DNA of 21,241 nucleotides from Bacillota bacterium (GCA_017578085.1 PKQR01000022.1:1-21241); one strand, 5' to 3'. Shown: positions 6,972 through 14,556, numbered from the stretch's first letter. Made by a program: numbers and translations. Notes: generated from the sequence alone by a model not told the origin.

Positions 6972-9080
6972 TCAACCCGCGGGGCCAAACTCCACCCGCA
7001 CCCGGGTGCCCCTCAAGGCGCGCTCGCCCGCCGCGGGCACCTGGAGCTGGGCGACGCCGTTCCCGTGCATCTCCAGCACGAGGCCCGCCGCCGCAAGGCG
7101 CTCCGCGACCTCCTGCGGCGAGTACCCCAGCACCGAGGGCACCGTCGTCTCGCCCTGCCAATGCTCCGGCACCTCCCAAGACTCGAGCAGTACCTGGGTG
7201 CCCCGTTCCACCAGCGCCCCCGGGACGGGCGTCTGATCCAGGACGTAGGTGCCCAGCCCTTCCAACACCGGCCGCAAGCCGGCGGCCCGCAAGATGGCCT
7301 CCGCCTCCGTCACGGGCAAGTTTTGCACGTTGGGCACCCGCACCCGTGCAGGATCTGAAGGATCCGGACCCTGTCCCTCGGCCCGAGGTTGCACCCCGAG
7401 GTAAGGCAAGGCTTGCTCCGCGATGGCCCGCCAGACGGGCGCCGCGTGCACGCCGCCGTACGCGGGCCGCGGTTTCAAGTCAAAGAGCATCACGAGGCCC
7501 ACAAGCCGCGGATCGTCGACCGGCGCGACCCCGAGAAACGACGCCAGGCGCTTCTCCGTGTAGACACCGCCCTCCGCGATTTGCGCCGTGCCCGTCTTGC
7601 CGCCCACCAAGTACCCAGGGATGTCGGCGTTGCTCCCCGAGCCGTTGACGACCGTCGCCCGCATCATGGCCAGAAAGGCCCGCGCGGTCGCTTCGGAAAT
7701 CACGCGCTGGACGGGCTGGGGCCGGATGTGCTGTATCTCGCCCGTCGCCGGGTCCACGATACCCGCCACCAGCTGCGGCCGCATGCGGACGCCGTCGTTG
7801 GCAATTGTTGCCAGAGCCGACAGCATCTGCAAGGGGGTGATGGCGACCCCCTGGCCAAACCCGACGTTGGCCCACCGCAAGATTTCCCCGTGGGGCACTT
7901 GGCCCGGGACGGGGATGAGGCCCGCCGCCTCGCCGGGATAGTCAAGGCCAAGGCGCTCCCCGAAACCGAAGGCCTTAAGATAAGGGTAAAACCGCTCCGG
8001 TCCCAGCCGCAAGCCGCCCAGTTCAGCGAAGACGGGGTTGCACGACACCTCCACCGCCCGGGCAAACGTCAGGCTTCCATGGCCGCCCCCCCGCCAACAG
8101 TGGACGCGTCCGCCGCCGATCTCGATGAAGCCGGCATCGTAAAACTGTTCCTCGGGACTGACGACCCCTTCTTCGAGAGACGCCACGGCCGTCACGATCT
8201 TGAAGATGGAGCCGGGCTCAAACTGGTCCGTCACCACCCGGTTGCGGCGGGCAGCGGCCGGGTAGTCGCCCGGCGCGTTGGGATCAAACGTCGGGTAAAC
8301 GGCCATGGCCAAGATTTCCCCGGTGCGGGGATTCATCCACATCGTCATACAAAACTCGGACAGCGTGGCGATGCAAGCTCGCTCCAGTTCCCGTTCGGCG
8401 ATGGCCTGGATGGCGGCGTCGATGGTGAGGACGATGCCATACCCGTCCCGGGGCGGCACGAAATCGGCCAGCCCCTCCGGGATTCGCTGGCCGCGGGCGT
8501 CCCGTTCCACAAGCTCCCGGCCCGGCACGCCCCTGAGGAGCTGGTCGTACTGCAGCTCGATCCCTTCAAGCCCCTGGTTGTCGATCCCGACCAAGCCCAG
8601 GACGTGCGCGGCCAACGAGCCATGGGGATACACGCGCGCCGTCCGCTGGGCCACGTAAACCCCAGGCAGCTCCGCGGCCCGCACTTGCCGGGCTTCCTCC
8701 TGGCTGACGCGGCGGCGGATCCAAACCTCGGCCTGGCGCTGTCCCAGCCGCTCCAAGACGTCGTCATAGGGCATCCCGAGGAGCTGAGCCAGCTGCGCCG
8801 CTGTGGCACTGCGGTCGCGAATCTCCGCCGGCCGGACGTAGACGGCGTCGGAGCTGACGCTCACGGCCAGTTCGATCCCGTTGCGGTCGTAGACCGTCCC
8901 CCGCAGCGGGTCAGCCGGCACGCCCCGCAAGCGCTGCTCCAGCGCTAGTTGCGTGTATCGCTGGTTTTGCAAGACCTGGACGTAGGCAAGTCGGGACGTA
9001 AGCAGGAAAGCGGCACCCAAAGCCACCGCGAAGACGAGCACGATCCGCTGGCGAATGACGACGTGCGACAGCCTCGGCAA
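6972..9080 (-). CDS. Class B penicillin-binding protein with two PASTA domains (FtsI/PBP2B/SpoVD type)
   Basis: This is a septal DD-transpeptidase that cross-links new peptidoglycan and partners FtsW. The 702-residue protein has a short cytoplasmic N-terminus, one membrane anchor (about 11-30), the PBP dimerisation domain with RGTVYDRNG (60-68), and a transpeptidase domain with all three active-site motifs: SIFK (291-294, nucleophile Ser291), SCN (346-348) and KTGT (495-498). Two PASTA modules follow (about 580-643 and 648-702). PASTA-tailed enzymes are typical of Gram-positive PBP2x/PBP2B and SpoVD. The start is TTG at 9080, with GGGAG upstream; no longer in-frame start exists. Bacillus has pbpB and spoVD in tandem here; this cluster has one gene, so the vegetative or sporulation role cannot be assigned. 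Confidence 0.93.
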   Translation of the reverse strand: MPRLSHVVIRQRIVLVFAVALGAAFLLTSRLAYVQVLQNQRYTQLALEQRLRGVPADPLRGTVYDRNGIELAVSVSSDAVYVRPAEIRDRSATAAQLAQLLGMPYDDVLERLGQRQAEVWIRRRVSQEEARQVRAAELPGVYVAQRTARVYPHGSLAAHVLGLVGIDNQGLEGIELQYDQLLRGVPGRELVERDARGQRIPEGLADFVPPRDGYGIVLTIDAAIQAIAERELERACIATLSEFCMTMWMNPRTGEILAMAVYPTFDPNAPGDYPAAARRNRVVTDQFEPGSIFKIVTAVASLEEGVVSPEEQFYDAGFIEIGGGRVHCWRGGGHGSLTFARAVEVSCNPVFAELGGLRLGPERFYPYLKAFGFGERLGLDYPGEAAGLIPVPGQVPHGEILRWANVGFGQGVAITPLQMLSALATIANDGVRMRPQLVAGIVDPATGEIQHIRPQPVQRVISEATARAFLAMMRATVVNGSGSNADIPGYLVGGKTGTAQIAEGGVYTEKRLASFLGVAPVDDPRLVGLVMLFDLKPRPAYGGVHAAPVWRAIAEQALPYLGVQPRAEGQGPDPSDPARVRVPNVQNLPVTEAEAILRAAGLRPVLEGLGTYVLDQTPVPGALVERGTQVLLESWEVPEHWQGETTVPSVLGYSPQEVAERLAAAGLVLEMHGNGVAQLQVPAAGERALRGTRVRVEFGPAG

Positions 9081-9143
9081 GGCGCAACACTCCCAAGGGC
9101 CGCCCGCACCCCTGGGATCGAGCGCCTGTCCCCGGACTGCCGG

Positions 9144-9650
9144 TTACGGCTGCCGGCTGCCCGCTTCCGCCGTCGCGGCAAAGCGGGCCAGCAGCCAGTC
9201 CCCCACCGCGGTCACCTGCGCCGTCAGCATTTCCGGCCACGAGCGCGATGGTTCCGTGGCGGCCATAGCGGCGTCGGCTGCGCCAGAGGACAGCACGACC
9301 AACTGGGGCTGGCCGGGATCCACCATGGCCAGGCGCGTCCGGGCCAAGGCCTCGACCCGCTCCGGGCTTCTTGCCCGCACGATCTCCACCTGCAGCCGGC
9401 GATGCTCATCCTGCACCCGGGCCAGTTCCAGGTTCAGCTCCCGCAGTTGGTATCCCAGTTCCATCACATGCACCCGCTGGGCGATGAAGCCCATACCGGC
9501 GCCGAGCAGCAAGAGGGCGAGGAGCGGCACAACGACGAAAGGATTGGCCGGACGGGGCGCCGGGCGGACCGGGGTATGGGTATGGGGCACGCGGCCCGGT
9601 TCATCCCATTGCTGCCATTGGGGAGTGGGCGTCTTCAGTGCTGGTACCAA
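9144..9650 (-). CDS. ftsL: Cell division protein FtsL-like
   Basis: FtsL is a small bitopic protein that with DivIB/FtsQ and DivIC/FtsB recruits and activates the septal FtsW-PBP pair. The 168-residue product has a Pro-rich cytoplasmic N-terminus, one membrane segment (about 37-57, PFVVVPLLALLLLGAG), and an extracytoplasmic coiled coil (about 60-95, MELGYQLRELNLELARVQ) followed by the SPERVEALAR turn common in FtsL. The start is TTG at 9650: GGAGGAGGA lies just upstream, and the gene starts 2 bp after the rsmH stop. An open frame continues further upstream inside rsmH but has no FtsL-like content. The roughly 45-residue tail beyond the coiled coil is longer than in most FtsL proteins. Identity rests on position and architecture, because FtsL sequences diverge. 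Confidence 0.82.
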   Translation of the reverse strand: MVPALKTPTPQWQQWDEPGRVPHTHTPVRPAPRPANPFVVVPLLALLLLGAGMGFIAQRVHVMELGYQLRELNLELARVQDEHRRLQVEIVRARSPERVEALARTRLAMVDPGQPQLVVLSSGAADAAMAATEPSRSWPEMLTAQVTAVGDWLLARFAATAEAGSRQP

Positions 9651-9652
9651 TG

Positions 9653-10615
9653 CTATTCCTCCTCCCTCGCGCCTAGAACAAGCCGCTCCGCCGCCCGCAA
9701 CCGCGCGCTGCGGGCCCGGGGGTTTGCCGCCACCTCTTGGCTTGTGGGCACCAGCGGCTTGCGGGTCAACACCCTCAGCACCGCCTGCTGCCCGCAGCGG
9801 CACTCGGGCAGGTCGGGCGGGCACCGGCAGCCCGCCGACAAGTCAGCAAACGTCCGTTTGACGATGCGGTCTTCCAGCGAATGAAAGCTGATCACCGCCA
9901 CCCGGCCGCCGGGCAACAGCGCCTCTATGGCCGCCAGCAGCCCCGTGCGCAGCGCGTCCAGCTCGCCGTTGACCGCGATGCGCAGGGCCTGGAAGGTCCT
10001 GCGGGCAGGGTGCGGACCCCGCCTGCGGGCCGGTGCCGGGATGGCGGCTTTAATCACTTCCACCAGTTCCCCGGTGGTCGAAAACGGTTTCCGCTCCCGG
10101 GCCCGCACGATGGCCGCCGCGATCTTGCCCGCCCAACGTTCCTCGCCGTACTCCCGGATGAGGCGAGCCAGCTCCGCTTTGGGCAAGGTGTTCACCAGGT
10201 CCGCGGCCGTCAACGGGGAGCCGGGATCCATCCGCATGTCCAGGGGAGCATCGGCCCGGTACGTGAACCCCCGCTCCGGCTCGTCCAACTGGAAGGACGA
10301 GACGCCCAGATCAAAAAGGACGCCGTGCACCCGGTCAACGCCTACCCGCCCCAGGATGGCCGTCAAATCCCTGAAGTTGCCGTGCACCAGCGTCACGGCC
10401 TCGCCAAAGGGAGCCAGGCGCTCCCGGGCGGTTTGCAGCGTGCGGGGGTCCTGGTCGATACCGATCAGCCGCCCGCCGGGGAGAAGCCGCGGCAGGATGG
10501 CGGCCGCGTGGCCTCCGCCGCCCACTGTACAGTCCACGACGACTTGGCCCGGCGCGGGCTTGAGGACCTCTACCACCTGCTCTAGCATGACCGGCACGTG
10601 ACTCAAGCGATCCAC
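9653..10615 (-). CDS. rsmH: 16S rRNA (cytosine-1402-N4)-methyltransferase (RsmH/MraW)
   Basis: RsmH methylates N4 of C1402 in 16S rRNA using S-adenosylmethionine, tuning the P site of the ribosome; it is routinely the second dcw gene. From the GTG at 10615 the protein has 320 residues, the family norm, and begins with the typical HVPVMLEQV. SAM-binding motifs are VDCTVGGGGHA (27-37) and IGIDQDP (51-57). FDLGVSSFQLD and the late ISFHSLEDRIVK motif are also present. The open frame extends about 100 codons upstream through mraZ, but that part is non-homologous. The GTG at 10615 (AGGTG upstream) and the TTG at 10606 (GGGGTGG upstream) are both possible starts; the GTG is preferred. It follows mraZ by 8 bp. 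Confidence 0.95.
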   Translation of the reverse strand: MDRLSHVPVMLEQVVEVLKPAPGQVVVDCTVGGGGHAAAILPRLLPGGRLIGIDQDPRTLQTARERLAPFGEAVTLVHGNFRDLTAILGRVGVDRVHGVLFDLGVSSFQLDEPERGFTYRADAPLDMRMDPGSPLTAADLVNTLPKAELARLIREYGEERWAGKIAAAIVRARERKPFSTTGELVEVIKAAIPAPARRRGPHPARRTFQALRIAVNGELDALRTGLLAAIEALLPGGRVAVISFHSLEDRIVKRTFADLSAGCRCPPDLPECRCGQQAVLRVLTRKPLVPTSQEVAANPRARSARLRAAERLVLGAREEE

Positions 10616-10623
10616 CCCGGCAC

Positions 10624-11055
10624 CTACAGCCCCAGGCCTTCCAGGTTCTCGGCAATTTGGGCAAAGGACGCTTCGGCCTGGGACACGTAGGCCGCCCACC
10701 GCTCTGCGGCCCAGATCTCGACCCGGGTCGAGACGCCGATGATGACGGCATCCTTCTCCAAACCCGCGTATTGCCGCAGGTTGGGCGGCAGCATGACGCG
10801 GCCTTGGCGGTCCAGCTCGCACTCGAACGCGCCGGAAAACAGGAAACGGGCAAAGGCCCGGGCGTCGGCCTTCGTCAGGGGAAGGGACTTGAGCCGGGTC
10901 TCCAGCACCTGCCACTCGGCCAGGGGGTAGACGAACAGGCAGCTGTCCAGCCCGCGCGTCACGATGAACCGCTCCCCAAGCCCCTCGCGGAAGCGGGCCG
11001 GGATGGTAAGCCGGCCTTTGTCGTCCAGCGCGTGCTGGAACTCACCCACGAACAC
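10624..11055 (-). CDS. mraZ: Transcriptional regulator MraZ
   Basis: MraZ is a DNA-binding protein of two SpoVT/AbrB-like domains that assembles into a ring and controls the dcw operon. From the GTG at 11055 the protein has 143 residues, exactly typical. The first domain has FVGEFQHALDDKGRLTIPAR and the second ECELDRQGRVMLP, the paired D-x-K/Q-GR signatures. The open frame runs 34 codons further upstream to 11157, but that part crosses the operator repeats and lacks homology, so the internal GTG is the real start. GGAGAGGA lies just upstream. It is the first gene of the minus-strand cluster, divergent from sufB. Confidence 0.96.
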   Translation of the reverse strand: MFVGEFQHALDDKGRLTIPARFREGLGERFIVTRGLDSCLFVYPLAEWQVLETRLKSLPLTKADARAFARFLFSGAFECELDRQGRVMLPPNLRQYAGLEKDAVIIGVSTRVEIWAAERWAAYVSQAEASFAQIAENLEGLGL

Positions 11056-11057
11056 GG

Positions 11058-11093
11058 CCCCAGTCCTCTCCACTTTCCCCCACTTCGCCCCAC
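11058..11093 (-). promoter_or_regulatory. Probable MraZ operator: four 10-bp-spaced TGGGG-type repeats
   Basis: On the minus strand, immediately before the mraZ GTG, the hexamers GTGGGG, GTGGGG, GTGGAG and CTGGGG start at 11093, 11083, 11073 and 11063, an exact 10-bp period (one helical turn). MraZ from several bacteria is known to bind direct repeats of TGGGN-like or GTGG-like boxes with this spacing upstream of its own gene, so autoregulation of the dcw operon is the natural reading. The last box overlaps the translation initiation region, so bound MraZ could also block elongation of the transcript or the start site. Confidence 0.82.
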
Positions 11094-11100
11094 CGTAACC

Positions 11101-11155
11101 GGGGAATTCGGGGACCGCGCCCCAATTCCTCCCCGGCGCCGCACTTTTTTGCGGC
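11101..11155. promoter_or_regulatory. Two inverted repeats in the mraZ upstream region
   Basis: An imperfect stem pairs GGGGAATT-C-GGGG (11101-11113) with CCCC-AATT-CCT-CCCC (11120-11134). A second perfect 6-bp stem GCCGCA/TGCGGC (11138-11155) has a six-base homopolymer-rich loop. A partial dyad ATGTG-N2-CACAT (11156-11167) adjoins them. The dcw promoter must lie at or beyond these, but I see no convincing hexamer pair: TTGACC (minus strand, near 11185) is only about 12 bp from AATAAT. The repeats may be mRNA leader structure or operator sites. Confidence 0.35.
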
Positions 11156-11265
11156 ATGTGGTCACATTATTCTCGTGCCTTTTGGTCAAGTGAGACTGAT
11201 CTGCCAGCGACGGACGCCGGGCCCCGAGGCCCGCGGCCGTTCTTGCGCGCCTTCTCCGGCGTGGG

Positions 11266-11306
11266 TGGCCGGTTGCCTGGGTGGCTGGTTTCTCCATTGG
11301 CCGGTT
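11266..11306 (+). repeat. Three TGGCYGGTT direct repeats at a 16-bp period upstream of sufB
   Basis: TGGCCGGTT begins at 11266, TGGCTGGTT at 11282 and TGGCCGGTT at 11298, spaced exactly 16 bp. The whole first and third 16-bp units agree at 14 positions. They end about 40 bp before the sufB -35 box and over 200 bp from mraZ, a normal place for an activator or repressor array acting on sufB. No known regulator consensus is recognised, and coincidence in GC-rich DNA is possible. Confidence 0.5.
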
Positions 11307-11347
11307 TCCAGGGATTGGACAGACGCCGGCATTGCACAGCGGGCCGC

Positions 11348-11375
11348 TTGCGCCGCTGGGTGGGTTAGATATAAT
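11348..11375 (+). promoter_or_regulatory. Sigma-A promoter for sufB
   Basis: TTGCGC (11348-11353) and a perfect TATAAT (11370-11375) are separated by 16 bp. The ATG of sufB lies 35 bp further on, leaving a short leader with the ribosome binding site AAAGGGGG (11395-11402). The AT-rich -10 stands out strongly from the GC-rich surroundings. Confidence 0.8.
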
Positions 11376-11410
11376 AGGTATGAATCGCTGGACGAAAGGG
11401 GGAAACACGG

Positions 11411-12811
11411 ATGGCAAAGCCCGTGATTGATATCGATCTGGAGTACCGCTACGGGTTCCGGGATCCGGAGCAGTACGTATTCAAGTCTGGCAAGGGCCTC
11501 TCCCGCCAGCTTGTTGAAGAAATCTCCTACCTGAAGGGCGAGCCCGACTGGATGCGGGAGTTCCGCCTCAAGTCGCTGGAGATCTTCCTCAAGAAGCCGA
11601 TGCCGACTTGGGGAGCCGACTTGTCGGCCATCGACTTCGACAACATCCACTACTACGTCCGGCCCACGGAGAAGAAGGGCCGCAGCTGGGACGAAGTGCC
11701 CGAGTACATCAAGAAGACCTTCGACCGGCTGGGGATCCCTGAGGCGGAGCGCAAGTTCCTGGCCGGCGTGACCGCCCAGTACGAGTCGGAGGTCGTGTAC
11801 CACAACATCCGCGAGGACCTGGCCAAGCAGGGCGTCATCTTCTGCGACACGGACACCGCCGTGCGGGAGTACCCGGACCTGGTCCGCAAGTACTTCGGCA
11901 CCGTCGTGCCGCCCAGCGACAACAAGTTCGCGGCGCTCAACTCGGCGGTCTGGAGCGGCGGGTCCTTCATCTACGTGCCGCCCGGCAAGCGGGTGGAGAT
12001 CCCGCTGCAGGCCTATTTCCGCATCAATGCGGAGAACGTGGGCCAGTTCGAGCGGACGCTCATCATCGCCGACGAGGGCAGCTTTGTCCACTACGTGGAA
12101 GGGTGCACGGCGCCCATCTACTCCACCGACTCGCTGCACGCGGCCGTCGTCGAGATCATCTGCCTGCCGGGCAGCCGGGTGCGCTACACCACCATCCAGA
12201 ACTGGTCCCACAACGTCTACAACCTGGTGACCAAGCGGGCGGTGGCCTACGAGGACGCCACCATGGAGTGGGTCGACGGCAACATCGGCAGCAAGGTGAC
12301 CATGAAGTACCCGGCGGTGTTCCTGATGGGCAAGGGCGCCCGCGGCGACATCCTCTCCATCGCCTTCGCAGGCCGCGGCCAGCATCAGGACGCGGGCGCC
12401 AAGGTGGTGCACAACGCGCCGTATACGTCCTCGACGGTCACGTCCAAGTCCATCTCCAAGGGCGGCGGCACCACCACCTACCGTGGCCTGGTCCGGGTCA
12501 ATCCCAACGCGGCCCACGCTCGCTGCACGGTGAAGTGCGACGCGCTGCTGTTCGATGACCACTCCAAGGCGGAAACCATTCCGTACATGGACATCCTGCA
12601 CGAGGACGTGGCCATCGAGCACGAAGCCACGGTCAGCAAGGTGCGGGAGGACCAGCTCTTCTACCTCATGAGCCGCGGCCTCTCCGAGGACGAGGCGACC
12701 ATGATGGTGGTGCAGGGATTCCTGGAGCCCTTCACCAAGGAGCTGCCCATGGAGTACGCTGTGGAGCTCAACCGGCTGATCCAGCTGGAGATGGAAGGCT
12801 CGGTCGGGTAA
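11411..12811 (+). CDS. sufB: Fe-S cluster assembly scaffold protein SufB
   Basis: SufB is the scaffold on which the SUF machinery (SufBCD with the cysteine desulfurase) builds iron-sulfur clusters in the cytoplasm. The 466-residue product is full length. Recognisable stretches are YESEVVYHNIREDL, WSGGSFIYVPPG, FVHYVEGCTAP, and the conserved C-terminus ELPMEYAVELNRL ending in QLEMEGSVG, all typical of Gram-positive SufB and distinguishing it from SufD. The ATG has AAAGGGGG 8 nt upstream, a near-consensus promoter before it and a strong terminator after it, so it appears to be a single-gene transcript. No sufC, sufD, sufS or sufU lies in the window, although sufB is usually the last gene of a sufCDSUB operon in Bacillota. 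Confidence 0.96.
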   Translation: MAKPVIDIDLEYRYGFRDPEQYVFKSGKGLSRQLVEEISYLKGEPDWMREFRLKSLEIFLKKPMPTWGADLSAIDFDNIHYYVRPTEKKGRSWDEVPEYIKKTFDRLGIPEAERKFLAGVTAQYESEVVYHNIREDLAKQGVIFCDTDTAVREYPDLVRKYFGTVVPPSDNKFAALNSAVWSGGSFIYVPPGKRVEIPLQAYFRINAENVGQFERTLIIADEGSFVHYVEGCTAPIYSTDSLHAAVVEIICLPGSRVRYTTIQNWSHNVYNLVTKRAVAYEDATMEWVDGNIGSKVTMKYPAVFLMGKGARGDILSIAFAGRGQHQDAGAKVVHNAPYTSSTVTSKSISKGGGTTTYRGLVRVNPNAAHARCTVKCDALLFDDHSKAETIPYMDILHEDVAIEHEATVSKVREDQLFYLMSRGLSEDEATMMVVQGFLEPFTKELPMEYAVELNRLIQLEMEGSVG

Positions 12812-12871
12812 GCGCTCTTGTCCGACCTTGCCGGCGGCGACCAGCCGGAGCCAATCGCCATCAACCGAGGT

Positions 12872-12904
12872 GCAGGGCCGGGTACATTTCCCGGCCCTGC
12901 TTTT
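12872..12904 (+). terminator. Rho-independent terminator after sufB
   Basis: A perfect 11-bp stem, GCAGGGCCGGG (12872-12882) with CCCGGCCCTGC (12890-12900), has a 7-nt loop TACATTT and is followed by TTTT. It begins 60 nt after the sufB stop and ends the sufB transcript before the citrate synthase gene. Confidence 0.9.
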
Positions 12905-13018
12905 GCCTGGGTGACGTTTGTCCCAACTGGAGAGCGGACCTGGGAGAAAAAAGGGAAGATGGCCCGCCACAAAGAAAAACTTGTGGGGACATGCTGAGTA
13001 GCGAAAGGAGTCGGGGAG

Positions 13019-14143
13019 ATGTCGAGTTTCAAAGCTGGCCTCGAAGATATCGTCGCCCTAAGGTCCGAGATTTGCTTCATCGACGGCCAGCGGCGACGGC
13101 TGGTCTATCGCGGCTACGACATCGGCGAGTTTATCGGCAAGGCCACCTTTGAGGAAGTCGTCTACCTGCTGTGGTACGGCGAGCTGCCCACCCAAGCGCA
13201 GCTTGGGGCCCTGCGGGAACAAATCGCCGCTGCGCAAGACCTCCCCAGAGAACTCATCGACCTGATTCGCACCTTCCCCCGCGACGCGGAACCCATGTCT
13301 GTACTCCGGACGGCTGTTTCGGCCCTCGGCGTCGTAGATCCCGACGCGAACAAGAACGACCGGGACGCGAACCTGCGCAAGTCCGTACGCCTGTTGGCCC
13401 GCATCCCGATGATCATCGCCTACCACGCGCGGCTGCGGGAGGGCCGGGAACCGGTGCCGCCGCGCTCAGACCTGGGCCTGGCGGCCAACTTCCTCCTCAT
13501 GCTCCGGGGCACCGAGCCCGACGAGTTGGACACCAGCATTCTCGACGCGTGCCTAATCCTGCACGCCGACCACGAGCTCAACGCCTCCACGTTCACGGCG
13601 CGGACTGTGGCATCCACGTTGTCGGACATTTACTCGGCCGTTACCGCTGCCATCGGCGCCCTCAAGGGCCCCTTGCACGGAGGCGCCAACGAGCAGGTGA
13701 TGCGCACGCTGCTTGAGATCGGCGATCCTAGCCGCGTCGAGGAGTGGCTGGACAAGGCGCTGGAGAACAAGCAGCGCATCATGGGCTTCGGGCACCGGGT
13801 ATACAAGACCGGCGACCCGCGGGCGGACTTCCTGCGCCAGTTCTCCAAGCAGTTGGGCGAAAAGCACGGCGACACCCGCTGGTACGAGATGTCCCGGCGC
13901 CTGGAAGAGCTCATGTTTGAGAAGAAAGGGCTTTACCCCAACGTTGACTTCTACTCCGCGTCCACGTACTACATGCTGGGCATCCCCATCGACCTGTACA
14001 CCCCCATCTTCGCGTTCAGCCGCGTGTCCGGCTGGACGGCCCACATTCTCGAGCAGTACGCCGACAACCGGCTCATCCGGCCGCGTGCCGAGTACGCGGG
14101 TCCCATGGACCGGCAGTTCCGTCCGCTTGCCGAGCGCGGTTAA
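13019..14143 (+). CDS. Citrate synthase (citrate/2-methylcitrate synthase family)
   Basis: The enzyme condenses acetyl-CoA with oxaloacetate to give citrate, the entry step of the TCA cycle. The 374-residue length is that of the short Gram-positive/archaeal type. The catalytic set is visible: LHADHELNAS (His185), GPLHGGANE (His220), GFGHRVYK (His259) and PNVDFYSA (Asp310). The ATG at 13019 has AAAGGAG upstream. A 118-bp stretch lies between the sufB terminator and this gene; it contains a weak dyad CCACAA-N8-TTGTGG (12967-12986) but no clear promoter hexamers. The 2-methylcitrate synthases share these motifs, and no prp genes are near, so plain citrate synthase is more likely but not proven. 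cutA follows 44 bp downstream. Confidence 0.92.
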   Translation: MSSFKAGLEDIVALRSEICFIDGQRRRLVYRGYDIGEFIGKATFEEVVYLLWYGELPTQAQLGALREQIAAAQDLPRELIDLIRTFPRDAEPMSVLRTAVSALGVVDPDANKNDRDANLRKSVRLLARIPMIIAYHARLREGREPVPPRSDLGLAANFLLMLRGTEPDELDTSILDACLILHADHELNASTFTARTVASTLSDIYSAVTAAIGALKGPLHGGANEQVMRTLLEIGDPSRVEEWLDKALENKQRIMGFGHRVYKTGDPRADFLRQFSKQLGEKHGDTRWYEMSRRLEELMFEKKGLYPNVDFYSASTYYMLGIPIDLYTPIFAFSRVSGWTAHILEQYADNRLIRPRAEYAGPMDRQFRPLAERG

Positions 14144-14187
14144 TCCCGCGCCCGGCAGGCGGCCCTGCCGCAAGGAGTGATGCCCCA

Positions 14188-14556
14188 TTGGCGGACCACC
14201 TGCTGGTTTACATCACGACGCCCAACGAGGAGGAGGCCCTGCGCATTGGTCGCGCCGTTGTCGAACGGCGGCTGGCGGCCTGCGCCAATGTGGTCCCCGC
14301 GATTCGTTCGCTCTACTGGTGGGAAGGCCGGCTTGTCGAGGACGGGGAAGCCCTCTTATTCCTGAAGACCCGCGCCGCGGTGCTCCAGGAACTGATTCAG
14401 GCGGTGCGGGAACTGCACTCCTACTCGGTGCCGTGCATTACGGCGTTTCCCATCGTAGGCGGCAATCCGGATTACCTGAAATGGGTCACGGAGGAAACGG
14501 CTGGCGGGCTCAATCAGGAGCCCGGTGCGGAGGCCCCGGGCTTAAGCGGCAACTAG
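14188..14556 (+). CDS. cutA: CutA1-family divalent-cation tolerance protein
   Basis: CutA1 proteins are small, very stable trimers with a PII-like ferredoxin fold, linked to copper and other divalent-metal tolerance; the molecular role is not settled. The 122-residue product shows the family pattern: LLVYITTPNEEEA at the start, VVERRLAACANVVP, SLYWWEGRLVEDGEALLFLKT split by short variation, then the HSYSVPCITAFPIVGGNPDYL core. The start is TTG at 14188 with AAGGAG 10 nt upstream; a nearby ATG at 14180 is out of frame. A small hairpin, CGGCAGG/CCTGCCG (14153-14170), lies between the citrate synthase stop and this gene, so the two may be cotranscribed. The TAG stop (14554-14556) overlaps the stop of the opposing gene. 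Confidence 0.93.
   Translation: MADHLLVYITTPNEEEALRIGRAVVERRLAACANVVPAIRSLYWWEGRLVEDGEALLFLKTRAAVLQELIQAVRELHSYSVPCITAFPIVGGNPDYLKWVTEETAGGLNQEPGAEAPGLSGN

Noticed and set aside
7389..8948. Long plus-strand open frame (519 codons) opposite the PBP gene
   Set aside because: It is antisense to a complete class B PBP with all active-site motifs; the product is compositionally odd (His/Arg/Pro rich), a usual by-product of GC-rich coding DNA.
11167..11190. Possible promoter for mraZ (TTGACC ... AATAAT, minus strand)
   Set aside because: The hexamers are only about 12 bp apart, too close for a sigma-A promoter.
11186..12970. Minus-strand open frame (594 codons) opposite sufB
   Set aside because: Antisense shadow of sufB that also crosses the sufB promoter and terminator; His/Val/Asp-rich composition without motifs.
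12967..12986. CCACAA-N8-TTGTGG dyad before citrate synthase as an operator
   Set aside because: The stem is only 6 bp and matches no regulator I can name; noted in the gene entry but not called.
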